This document shows, in pieces, positions 32,676 to 44,264 of a stretch of DNA of 64,000 bases. Origin of the DNA: Hybos culiciformis. Taxonomy: Eukaryota; Arthropoda; Insecta; Diptera; Hybotidae. The position numbers and the translations under genes were made by a program. The notes under the pieces are model-generated. The model did not search any database, was not told the DNA's origin, and worked only from the letters and a program-made list of their open reading frames with translations. The DNA is taken from positions 52,843,678 to 52,907,677 of the forward strand of contig OZ023274.1 in NCBI GenBank assembly GCA_964007475.1, in the 5' to 3' direction. How positions within the stretch are numbered: position 1 is the stretch's first letter; the number at the start of each line of letters is the position of its first letter.

Positions 32676-35515
32676 ATGCCATTACGGAATAGAACTCGGG
32701 ATGAATATCCGACATGGGTAAATTTTTTAATTTGTATTTTTTTGATAAAATTCTTATTTCAGTGATAATAATAGCAAATGATGAAGATGAGGCTGAAGAA
32801 CTGTAGTAAGTTTGTAGATTGGAAGAAAAATTGGAGACTTTGAAAACTATTTTTTGGCTACAGAATATTTTTGGACTTAGGAAATTTTAATAATAAGCAG
32901 GATTTTATAATATTAATTTTTCGTAGGTACCTACCTATCTACCATTTAAAACGATTTTGATTCAAAAATATTGTAAGCATCAAAATCAGAAAATATGTAG
33001 GTTAGGTATAGATAGGAAGGTATCTGTACGTAATAAATATTGACATGGAAAATAGCCCCACAACTAACATGACAAAATCTTGTGTTACTCTGATTGGTAG
33101 GATCTAGGTAGGTACCTACTCATACTATCCACATTGAAAGCTTAGAATTTTTTGATACTTAAGTAATATCATAGATTAAGAATCTATGTGTATTCTTAAT
33201 CTATGGTAATATACACCGGTCCCACTAGAAAAAAAATATTTAAAGAATTTTTTTTTAATTTTTCCTTTCCTAATTCTCGAGTTTCTTAAATCTACCGGCA
33301 TCATGGAATTAGAAAACAGATTTTTGTAATAATGCTTTAAGACTAATCACAGGTGTAATTTTTATATAAAAACAAACAAAATGGTTAATATTTAATTAAA
33401 AATTATGAATAAATAAAAAAATGTTAACTACAAATAGTTACCTCAAAAATATTGAATAAATATTCCTAAATTTTGTTTACATTATCAAATATTTAACTTT
33501 TATTAAAAAAAAAAAAAAACTCATATTATAAGTATATTTCAAGTTGCAAAGCTTTAAGTGTAAGAAATTGTTAAATATTCTAAATTTGTGATATCGGAAC
33601 TTAGGAAAACCAAGTATTCAATCCATCATATAAATTTTCTTGAAACCAACATTTATATAATATCTTTTTTTTTTTTGTAATTTCAGATTGGATTGATATT
33701 TGTTTTTAATTTGATTGTGGGAACAGGGGCATTAACATTGCCATCTGTGTTTGCAAAAGCTGGTTGGGCATTAGGACTGATTGTTATATTTTTTTTAGCT
33801 TTGTAAGTGTTCGAATTATAAAATTTTACATCAATAATTTATGATCAAAGTTTTGTTTAATAGTATCAGTTATATGACAGTAACATTTGTGATAGAGACA
33901 ATAGCATGTGCAAATGCTGTTATGTTTTGGAGAAGACTACAATTTTTAAAAAGAGATCGGGTATAAAAGTTAAAATTGATAGAATTCTGTAAATTACTAT
34001 TAAATTTTTTTTCAGGCAACAGAAGACGATGAAATTGACGAACAAGATGCTTCCGAAGCTACAGCTATTATGCCAAATAGAAATATTTCAAATAATTTAA
34101 ATTCAAGTACAATTGACACATATTCTGATTCAAGTATAGAGCATACTCCGCTATTTTGTCAACGCACTCGTTATTATGTGCTTGATAATAAAATTGAAAT
34201 GGGTGAAATGGCTGGATTGTTTTTCAACGATTTAGGAAGAATTTTATTTTACTTATGTATATCAATTTATTTATATGGAGATTTAAGTATATATTCGGCA
34301 GCTGTGGCCAAATCATTAAGAGATGTTATATGGTATAAGAAATATTAATTTTTATTTTAAGCGAAAATAAAGACATTAATTATTTGAAAATTCTTTGTAG
34401 TGAATCATTCAATACTAGTTCAAGTAATGATTCTACACCAACCAATCGTTCAACGGATGATTTAGATCCCTTACCATGTTGGGACGGTCATATTCTCACT
34501 CACCTCGATGTTTATAGGCTATCATTATTGGCTTTTGCATTTACATTGGGACCATTTGCTTTTTTCAATGTACAAAAAACAAAATATATTCAAATGTTGA
34601 CAGTAGTATTTCGATGGTTAGGTAATGATCGATTTTGTTTTGTATAGAATAGAAACTTTAAGCTTAAGCTATTCATTTCTTACTTTTAACTAAATTATAA
34701 TAAATAACATATTAAACATAATTTTAATTTCAGCTTTCACCTTTATGATTACAATTGCGATTATACGTTTGATAAAAAACGGTCCAGAAGGTCATCCACA
34801 AGCGGCTAATTTATTAGGCTTACCTACTCTATTTGGAACATGCGTTTATTCGTTTATGTGTCACCATTCACTTCCATCACTTTTGGCACCAATATCGGAC
34901 AAAAGCAAAATAAAATCTTTAATGTCATTAGATTACAGCATTATTTGTATATTTTACCTTTTATTAGCTTTAACAGGAGCTTTTGCTTTCGCGAATTTAG
35001 ATGATTTGTATACGTTGAATTTTGTACCGACAAATTCAGATAATTCTTCAATATTTTTTAAATGTCTTGAATATTTTTTAGCTTTATTTCCTGTTTTTAC
35101 GCTATCAGCAAGCTTTCCAATTATAGCAATAACTTTAAGAAATAATTTGCAAACTTTATTTTTAGATATTTCAAGAATAGATTCTTATAATTATTTCCAG
35201 AGACGTTTATTATTTCCATTACTCGCAATTTCACCTCCTATTTTAGTTACATTTTTTACTGAAAGTGTAACAAGTTTAGTTGGATTCACTGGTTCTTACG
35301 CTGGCACAGGAATTCAATATTTAATACCTATATCGTTAGTTTATTTTGCTCGTAAAACAACTACTGATCTACTTGGCCAAGGAATTATTAATGAATATTC
35401 CAGTCCGTTTAAGAGTACTTTTTGGTTAATTTTTGTCCTATTGTGGTCAATAGCTTGTGTTGTTTTAGTAACAGTGAATTTTTTTATGGAAATTGAAGCA
35501 GATTATCAGTCTTAA
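32676..35515 (+). CDS. TMEM104-like multi-pass transporter (amino acid/auxin permease fold)
   Basis: Six exons: 32676-32717, 33687-33802, 33864-33960, 34016-34332, 34401-34621, 34734-35515. Phases close to 524 residues. The family is a distant member of the amino acid transporter fold (SLC32/36/38-like). Its substrate is not established, and several relatives work on endomembranes. Seen: TM1 with FVFNLIVGTGALTLPSVFAKAGW, the unwound glycine-rich helix typical of the fold, SYMTVTFVIET, a charged insert with acidic and Ser-rich sequence (about 85-150), RYYVLDNKIEMGEMAGLFF, YLCISIYLYGDLSIYSAAV, and several further hydrophobic spans to IFVLLWSIACVVLVTVNFF. The block around EMGEMAG and YLYGDLSIY is what identifies TMEM104. 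The short first exon (14 residues) is supported by phase 0 and a GTAAAT donor. Introns 2 to 5 are short; intron 1 is about 970 bp. Confidence 0.87.
33171..33212. repeat. Hairpin with a word shared at 21070
   Basis: ATAGATTAAGAAT and ATTCTTAATCTAT form a 13-bp stem around CTATGTGT. The right half, TATTCTTAATCTATGGTA, also occurs near 21070 upstream of nessun dorma, preceded by TGTG in both places. Likely the remains of a small dispersed element, in TMEM104 intron 1. Confidence 0.5.
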
Positions 35516-36618
35516 ATCTGTTGTTTTGTTGTTTTTAAGAAAAAAAAAATGATGTAGGAAATTAAGCATTTTGTTACTTTGTTACTTTTTATATTATATA
35601 TAATTATTTATCGAAGTATTACCGATTTCATGAATAACTTAATTTGTTTTTCTGAAAAGTCGCTAAGTCAAAAGTACATGTTTTTTTTTAAATTCAAAAA
35701 TTAATAACTGAAAGAAACTCGGTAATTTTTAATTGAAAAACAAATATTTTAATGTTTAGCTTTTTGTATTAAAAAAGCAATATACCTCTGTTGTTATTTT
35801 TAAAATGCTACAGTAGAGTGTCGTGATAAAATATTTTTATCCATTTATTAAAATGTTTTTATCCATTTATTAAAATTTCTATTAACAATTGAAGTTAATG
35901 TTTCAATATTAAATTAATAATTTCTTATGAATAACATAAAGCTATCAAATAACTGAAATAACGATAATTATTAGAATTATATATAGGAGTATAAAATAGA
36001 CTACATAATATATTATTTTATTTTATTTACAAAAAAAAAATAGAATTCACAAGTTGAAAAAGCTCAAAAAAATATTATTTTTTGTAAGCGAAAGTATAAT
36101 TTTTATTTATATGTATTCATTATGTAAACAAAAAGCATGACAAATGATGAATTTATTTTATTATAAAATATAAATGAGAGCAATAAAAAAAAAGAAAAAT
36201 TTTAGTCATATTGTTTTAGTCAGGATTATATTCGTATATTAATTTGTCCCTAATCTTCATTACCAATTTTGATTTCACACATTGTAAAGCTAACTTTTTT
36301 TAATTTCAATTATGAATATTACCTAAATCAACATTTTTTACTATTCACTACCTATGAAACCCCTGGCATGGATTATAATTATAGTTAAATAAAATATTTT
36401 GTTTTCTTATTCATACTTAATTATATTTTCAATTCATTTTATTTGAAAATGTACATACGCATATTTTGAAGAATTTAAGTAAAAGCATTAAATTAGTTTT
36501 TTTTATTTAGTTTTTATATAAATTTTTAAATCAGTATGTTATTACACAATAAATATGCAATAAATTTTTTTTTTTAATTTCCCGTGAAATGTTATTTTCA
36601 GTTTTCCTATAATAAAAT
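35516..36618. other. Intergenic interval, convergent gene ends
   Basis: About 1.1 kb between the stops of TMEM104 and U1-70K. AT-rich, with no coding sequence. Several AATAAA-type strings could serve polyadenylation on either strand. Confidence 0.5.
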
Positions 36619-39600
36619 TTAACGCCACCATCCCTGATTATTTGTGCCATCACTATTATAATTGTTTTGACCATTTTCACGTTCTTTTTCTGCCTCGTCG
36701 GGGCGATATTTTTCTTCATCTTCATCTTCGTATTTAATCGATGCAATTGGATAATTATTTTGGGCTGGAAATTCAGGATAATCTAACAAAAAAAAAATCG
36801 TGTAATAGAAAATTTTCTCACATTAACTTAAATGCGAAATAAACTAGTAGTTTATTTGTAATTGATTTGTTCAAGCGATATACTACCAACTAAAATTGTT
36901 TTATCTATTTAGCGGCCCTGAAAGCTCGAATATTTTAAATATGAATTCATATTTTTTTTATTTATGCGAAATTTCAACATTATTTAGTTTATTATTTAAA
37001 ACTTTTTAAAATAAACTTATCATTTCGCAATTTTATTTTTATCGTAATTATTTTTGAATATAAAAACTAAAAAAAAAATAAATATCAATTAACTTACCAT
37101 CAATTGGTTCTTCTTTAATTTTGATTTCTCCGTCACGAATATCAGGCTTCCTTTCTCTCTTTTCTCGATCTTTATCTTTATCTTTTCGGTCACGTTTCCT
37201 TTCTGATCGATCGCGATCACGATCACGACTTCTGGATCGTTTTTTCTTTTTGTCTCTATCTCTTTCACGATCCTTTTCTCTTCGGTCACGTCTGTCCACA
37301 TCATCATCACGTTCTCTGCTGCGGTGTCTTCTTCTTTCACGTGATCTAGTACGTCGACGTTCTCTCTCACGGGAAGGGCGTCTATCTCTATCTAATCTTT
37401 CCCTTGATCTTGAGCGCCTTCGAATTTCCATTCCTACAAAATAAATAATTATTAAAAAAAACATTAAAATAAAGTATTTTTGGTTTTTTGGCAATTCTGC
37501 AATTTTAAATGAATATTATTTTAAATCTTAAGTTAAGCCCATATTACACTTACTATCTCTTTCTCTGTCTCTACGTTCATCTCTTTCCCTTTCTAATCGA
37601 TAGCGCTCACGTTCACGTTCATTATCTTCACGACCTGAATGTTTAATATTAACATCAGAACCTCCTCTTCGTGTACCACCAAGTCCACCTCCTAAAAATT
37701 ATTCAAAAAAATTAAGTGTATAAAACATTACATTATATTTGCGAAAAACTTTTCGGTTTTTTTTTTTGTTTTTTTACTTACCTAACCTCCGTGGTAACCA
37801 ACCTTTCACAGTGCGAGCTCTTTCTACATCTACAAGCACACGCTTACCATCAATTTTCTTACCATCTGCATGCTTGTAGGCAGCTGAAATTTAATTTATT
37901 TAAAAAAAAATTTAAGTAAAAAAATTAATCAAAAAATAAGTATTATTATTTTGTCTGTGAATGTGAACGCAAACACTCTTTTCAGATTTAACAACAAAAT
38001 TTTGTGGGATTGGAAAAAATAATAACTTAAAGATTGAAAATTGTAATAATTCAATTCTTCCATTCTAAAGAGATTTCGATATTGAAAAATTAAATTAAAC
38101 ATTTTGTTAAATATTCAGTATTAAACACACTAAGTGTATAAAATAATTCGCTGTAAACTAAAATGGATTGAAAATGATTAGAAGAAATATTATGAATTTT
38201 TCAATTCAATCCTAAAAATAAACAAAAATCGTATTTTCATATTATATTCAAGAATTTCTACGATAGACGGTAATTCTTAATGAGCCCTCAGATCAAAGAA
38301 TTTATACATGATTTCTATGATAGACGATAATTCATTCAGATTAAAGAAGTTATTAGAAAAGAAATATATATTTATAAATATTATATAAAATTCGTAGTGT
38401 GCGAATTATAGTTGTATGTTCTTAAAAAAAAAAAAAAGTTAAAATTGGGCAAGAACAACAGATAATAAAAGTCTATGAAAATAAGCTATAATGAAAACTC
38501 CTAATTTTTCGATATGAAAATAACAAAAATATCTAGAAAAAAAAAAATTGTTAACAAAATTTATTGTGACCGGTTAGTGCCTTCTTTTTAAAAAGAATTC
38601 GAAAAATAGAAAGAAAAAAAATTAGAATAATAAATAATTAAAAATATACCTACCCCCCAAAAACCCTGATTTTTTTTTTTACTTACTACGACCAAGGACA
38701 GGAAAACTCATTCAAGAATTTTATTTTATTTTTTTATTTTATTTTAAGAAATTCTATAAAACACAGAACATTATAATTGTTTGTATTCCTGGTGTTGAAT
38801 TTTGGTTGACAGCCAAAGCTTATCATGAAATTTTACCTGGTGCGCTTTTATTCTTTGTAAAAAAATACTTACTAAATTTGAAACGTAAGAGCGCAAAAAA
38901 TACATAATATTTGGTATATTTTTTTTTTTTTGGATTAAAATAAATTTTTTTTTTATATAATATAGGTAGGTATATATATATTATTAAAATATATTTTACA
39001 AAACAAAAAAGTAAATTGAAACTTTTTACCAAAATATAACTTACTAAAAATTGTGTCAGAAAATTCATTAAACTTACTAAGAAATTTCAGGAACCCATTT
39101 TTCATTTAATTAAAATTCCGAATTATAATTGAAACTTTATACCAAAATAAACTTACAAAAAATGTCAGAAGTTCAGGAACTTTCATACTTTGTTTTCGCA
39201 TTTAATAAACTTACTACAAAAAATTTTTCAGAAATTCCAGGAACCAACCCATAATATTTTTTATTTTCATTAAATTAAAATCCCTAATTTATAATTGTAA
39301 CTTCTTACCAAAATCAACTTACAAAATTTATTTCAGAATTTCAGGAACTTTTATACTTTATTGTTTTTGCATTTAATAAACTTACTAAAAATTGTGTCAG
39401 AAATTTCGTTAACCCTATTTTTGTTTTTTCATTTAATTTTAAAATTGAAACTTTTTACACCAAAATAAACTTACAACAAAATGTCAGAATTTCAGGAACT
39501 TTCATTATTTTATTTTGTGCATTTTTAATAATTAATAGACTTACAAAAAAAATTTGTCAGAATTTCAGATAACCCTATTTATTGAAATTATTTATGTTAT

Positions 39601-42440
39601 CCAATTTAAAAACTTTTTTACCCATTTTTTTTTTTTGTTTAAATATTTCTTAAAATATGAAAATACTATGAAAAATTTTATTTTACCAAATAAATTATTA
39701 ACCAGAATGTTGTACCATGTTTTTAAATTAAAAAAAAAAATCCTTTATTTTTACCACTTGAAGAGTTATTTTTAACCTCTTTTTACCAATTTTTCAAGAA
39801 TTTGTTTATTTTTGCTATTTTGTATCAAATCGACTTTATAATGTTTTTGTTTTAATGAAATTCAAAGAAAAAATGAGATTTAATTCTAAGATATATATTT
39901 TTTTGTTTTTGAAGTTTTTTTGAAAAAAAATGAATATCTAGTACTTAACATCAATTATTAAATTTAATTTAATTTTCTAGTTTCCCCTTACTTTTTATAA
40001 AATTTGATACCAGGTTTAGTTTCTAAGTTCCTCCCTCAATCTATATGCCTAAAATTAAGTGCTTACGCTTACTAATTAACTTGTTTTTTCTGTTATTGGA
40101 AATTTTAATTGAATTTCTTGAAATTCTAACTATTTTATAAAAATATATTCAAATAATATAAAAGTTTACTTCAAATAAAGGGTTTTTTTTCGAAAAAAAA
40201 AGAAAATTTTCTATATTAGCATTTAAGTCCCATTTAACAGAGAATTTCATTAAAAGAAAAGTAAAAACCTTTTGTGTATGCATGGTTCTTACCAAACACA
40301 TACAAACCTATTTTTGTTTTTGGCAAATTTAAAATCGTCTAGAAATTCGAAACTGCTTTAGATAATGTTTGTATTAATACTTTTAATACAAGGCAATAGT
40401 TGATTTTTTTGATTTTTGCAGAAAATCAATCACAAATGGCAAGAATACTGTATTGAAAACAGAACAGAAACGCGAATTAGATATATTTCGGAAAAATTAA
40501 ATAATTAAAAAAAAATTATTTTTGTAAGAGCAAAATATATGAAATTTTCAAATTAATGAATTAAAAAGAAAACAAATAATTTCGACATTGTTGTCTTCAC
40601 AAATCTAAAATATTAATTTAAAAACGAAATTTTGAAATCATATGTTTTTCATATAGTTAGCTCTTGAAATAAATTAATTTTATTTGAATATACAAAATCT
40701 GAATTGTAAATGCTGGACATTTATTTTAAAAGGATACAATTTCAACAAAAGAAAACTACAGAAATGTCAACTTTAACATTCAATCAAAATTATTTCAATG
40801 TTAAATATTTAAATGCTCCATTGAGATTTATATATATGAAAAAATTCTAATTATTTTTTTTTAAAATAATAATTGAAGCCTAAGTTTATGATCTGCTTTC
40901 AAATTTAAATTTATATTTCATTAACCCTCATTATCATACTCAAAATTTTTGCTTTTTCTTTTATTCATTTAATTAGTTCCAAATAAACTTTAGGTCTGAA
41001 TATTATTACAATCCAGCTTAATTAAAAAAAAAAAAAACAAATATTAGATCAGATTTTGCGTATTTTTGTACTAAAAAATTATTCATTTACTTACAGTGCA
41101 TGTCCCTTTCGTGCTCATATTCTATGAATGCATAACCCCTCGGTTTACCATTCTCACTATTGTGAAGTAAAAGAATCTAGAAAAAAATACAAATCTTTTA
41201 ATTATTGGACATTTGTTAAATAAAAAAAAAATTTAATATTTACTTTTTTAATTGGCCCATAAACTTCAAATTCACGTCTTAATTTGGATTCTGATGTATC
41301 GTAGTTCTAAAATTAAAATAAATACAAATTTATTAAAATCTAGAAAATAAGAAGTTTTTCTTTGCTACTATTAAAGTATATTTTATTGGAATACAAATAA
41401 TGATAAAAAAAATAACAAAGCTTAAATTAAAATTTTTTTTAATTTTTCGTGAATTCTGAAATAGATAGCAAAAGAATCCGAACCAAACCAAGATAAGTAT
41501 CTTCATGTGATGACTAAGAATTAGATCTTCGTTGAAAATACTTTAGCAGAATGTTACCAATATCTATCTACCTAAACCCATATCTAAATTTTGCTAACAG
41601 AAGGAATGGAAGTCATTTTTCTTAATTTACTATTTTTCTTAATTTTTTAATTAGAAGTCCGTTCCAAAACTAACAAAATCAGCAAACGGAAATTTTACAG
41701 TTCTCATAAAAATTTCAGTTCATAGGTGTACTTTTAAGTGAACCTCATTTTAAGAAAACAAAAAATCGAAAATTTATGCAACGTCTACAGATGATACAGA
41801 TTTAATGTCAAGACTATCTCAATTTTTAAGAAACAATGAAATAGTCTCAGTTTGGGAACGTACCTTAAGTTACAAACTGAGTGGATGAAAAGTTTTCATG
41901 TTTTCTTTGTTCTGCCAAAATCATGAAAAAAAATTTTGAATTCAAAAGAAGCAAGCAAACATTACAAAGACAGAGAAATCTTTGGCATAGCAATCTTTAA
42001 AATAAAATTCGTCATCCCAAAATAAAAATTTGTACTTACAATTCTTGCGACAAAAAGTGTCTTAAATGGATCCTCGGTTGCCTCTTTGGCTTGATGTGGA
42101 TCCCAAATAGCTATTTCTCTTTCTAGTTTATAAGCAACTTGTTCAGCTTTTTCACGACGCCTTCGTTCTAAACGTTCTTCTCTGGTTTCAACTTTGGTCG
42201 GCAATGGCGTATCCTTTGGATCCTAAATTCGGTTAAAAGAAATTTTCAAAAAATTGCTACCTATAATTTTTTTCATTAATCTCATTCGTACGCAACCTCG
42301 AAGTTGTCCAAAAATGCACCGACCCCCAGATATCCACGCGATTTTTTCTCGTGTGGTAATTTATCTGTCGGCGGCAGGAACGGAATTGGATCCCTGGCTG
42401 CAAATAAAGCCAATAAATTTGGTGGTAAAAATTGTGTCAT
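36619..42440 (-). CDS. snRNP-U1-70K: U1 small nuclear ribonucleoprotein 70 kDa (U1-70K)
   Basis: Eight exons: 42440-42297, 42222-42040, 41306-41244, 41176-41095, 37883-37782, 37691-37554, 37433-37098, 36782-36619. Phases close to 403 residues. The protein binds stem-loop I of U1 snRNA and helps U1 snRNP define 5' splice sites in the nucleus. Seen: N-terminus [33 protein letters not shown], the helix [19 protein letters not shown], and an RRM with RNP2 LFVARI and RNP1 RGYAFIEY. Then come [39 protein letters not shown], an RS/RD/RE-rich arm (exon 7), and an acidic tail ending NNQGWWR. The start is the conserved MTQFLPP. Most introns are 67-735 bp, but intron 4 is 3.2 kb and carries an array of donor-like sites. 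Intronless antisense frames over exon 7 are shadows of the RS codons. Confidence 0.96.
38691..39544 (-). repeat. Degenerate tandem repeat with ten GTAAGT sites in U1-70K intron 4
   Basis: On the coding (minus) strand GTAAGT occurs ten times, at forward positions 38691, 38867, 39039, 39072, 39151, 39209, 39317, 39380, 39469 and 39539 (start of ACTTAC). From about 39000 on, the sequence is a degenerate tandem repeat of roughly 110-170 bp. Recurring words include TTTCAGGAAC, GTCAGAA and ACCAAAATAAACTTAC on the forward strand. Most sites extend to GTAAGTTTATT, a good match to the U1 snRNA 5' end. No exon with flanking acceptors was recognised. Confidence 0.75.
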
Positions 42441-42650
42441 AATTTGAAAATAATTATTTTATTTTTATTTTAAATATTTTTTAGAATTCATTTAAAAGAT
42501 TTCAATTACAACAAAAAAAATAATTAAAATGAATTTAATGAACGCACATAAAATTCTAAAATAAATTTTTTTCTGTAAAAAAAATCAATTAAATCAAGCA
42601 GTTTTACAAAATTTCACAGTCGGCTAAAAAATTAACTCGCTTCACAGCTA

Positions 42651-43456
42651 CCCTTCGCCAGTGCTGTCGTTCTACTGCTTTAGCAGTAGATCTACTGCTT
42701 TTTGATATTATCTACTGCCTTACTGCTTTTTGCTAAAATCTACTGCTTTTTCGTTCTTTCTCATTATTAATCATTTTTAAATATTTCTCTTAAACTATTT
42801 TACTTGTTATGATCTATGATGATAAGAAAACTGTTAAATGTATTAGATTTTTGAAAGATTTAATTTTAATGACCCTTTTTTAAAACAGATTGAAATGATA
42901 GATTCAAAGAATTTGGGACTTTCTTTAGTACATTTGATTAAACGTTCCCTAATTTTGTTGAAGATGTAGATGATGTTGAAATTTAAAATGATTTTTACTC
43001 CTTGGCTAGTAAAACCTGCTAATAAATCTTACACTCCAAATCAGTTTCTTTGGATTTTAAAAAAAGAAAATTCTAATCAATAAGTTGTCTCCACTCTCCA
43101 TCTAATTGAAAGTGGAGACAATTTAATAATTCAGAATTTTCATTTTTAAAATCCAAAGAAAATGATTTGAAGTGTAAGTTTTATTAGCAGGTTTTACTAG
43201 CCAAGGAGTAGAAATCATTTTAAATTTCTTTAAAATTTGTTTTATCACATTTGTGATAATATGTAAATATTTAATTTAAAAGATGCTTTTTATTTATTGG
43301 TAGAAACAGGCAAAGAAAGAAGTCGAGCTCAAAAAATAAAAACTTATTTCAACCGCTTATTGGTTAAAAATCTAAAGCTTTTTTTTCTAATCTACTGCCC
43401 TTTTTTTGAATTTCTACTGCTTTATGAAAATTTAAAACGACAGCACTGCCCTTCGC
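42651..43456. mobile_element. Non-autonomous hAT-type element with 8-bp target duplication
   Basis: CCCTTCGC at 42651-42658 is repeated exactly at 43449-43456. The element (42659-43448, 790 bp) starts CAGTGCTGTCGTT and ends AACGACAGCACTG. The CAGTG..CACTG ends and an 8-bp duplication are the hallmarks of the hAT superfamily. Subterminal TCTACTGC / TACTGCTTTT words are repeated near both ends, as expected for transposase binding sites. No transposase reading frame remains. A long internal palindrome is described separately. Confidence 0.9.
42982..43222. repeat. Long palindrome inside the hAT element
   Basis: The left arm carries ACTCCTTGGCTAGTAAAACC, TGCTAATAAATCTTACACTC and TTTCTTTGGATTTT; the right arm carries the same words in reverse complement. 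The centre has TTGTCTCCACTCTCC / AAAGTGGAGACAATT. Arms are about 110 bases. Transcribed, it would form a strong hairpin. Confidence 0.8.
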
Positions 43457-43523
43457 TGCCAACAAAAGTGTTGCCGATTTTAATTAGTTTTTAGGCAGGT
43501 AGGTAGGTGAAACTTTTTTTTAA

Positions 43524-43692
43524 TTATAAGCGAGTCAGACTACAAATTAAGAGCCGCTAATTAGGTAACCTTTAATAAATGTGTCAGACTTGCACTCTTT
43601 GCCAAGCCCCTAGTTTTTTTTTCTTTTTTTTTATATGGAAAAAACCAGAAGACAGAAGACATTTTAAAGCTGAAGTGAGACATCCTTATTAA
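43524..43692 (+). mobile_element. MITE, family 1, copy B (169 bp)
   Basis: It starts TTATAAGCGAGTCAGACTAC and ends GAAGTGAGACATCCTTATTAA. Both ends match copy A at 7590-7970 in the opposite orientation, and the interior is shorter. It lies in the U1-70K/Luc7 interval. Confidence 0.65.
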
Positions 43693-44264
43693 AGTTAATT
43701 TAAACTTGTTTTTTATGAAGTTCATGCAAAATGCAAATAAATAAATATCTAAAGCCAACAGTATAATTAATATAAGTTGGCAGCACTCAACTGAACTGAG
43801 AGCAAACAACACAATAAGCAGCAGAGTTTGACATTAGCAATATTATTTGTTTATCACTCGCACACCATTCTCTGCCTGCTGCTTTGCTTTGCTTTGCATC
43901 TCTTTTTTTGAAGGAAAGGAAGAAAATAATTTTTCGTTCGATTAAAAAAGATTGCCTCTTCTTCTTCACCTGCTTTTGAGGTTTTTTTTTTTTTATTGAC
44001 TATTGACTTTCAATAATTGAATAATTAAAAAATTAATTACCTTTAAACAAAAAAAAACATTTAACTGAAAACAATTTATTTGTCGTGGACAATTGAAATT
44101 TATTAAAAAGAAAAAAAGAACGACAGGAACAAAAAAAATAGAGTGACGCCCCAAAGAAAAAAGGCTTTATATAAATTGTGAAACCATTTTTGGCATTTGG
44201 GGAAACTTCATTTTTAATATTTTTTGGCTTTGATTGAAAAGAAATAATTCTCGTCATCAACAAA

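Larger units (their letters stand above)
42441..44264. other. Head-to-head promoter interval of U1-70K and Luc7-like
   Basis: 1.8 kb between two divergent start codons. Most of the middle is taken by a 790-bp hAT-type element and a 169-bp MITE. What remains next to each gene is about 220 bp on the U1-70K side and about 570 bp on the Luc7 side. No TATA box was recognised. Confidence 0.6.

Noticed and set aside
37121..37444. 107-codon Ser/Arg/Leu-rich plus-strand ORF
   Set aside because: It is the antisense shadow of the RS/RD-rich exon 7 of U1-70K.
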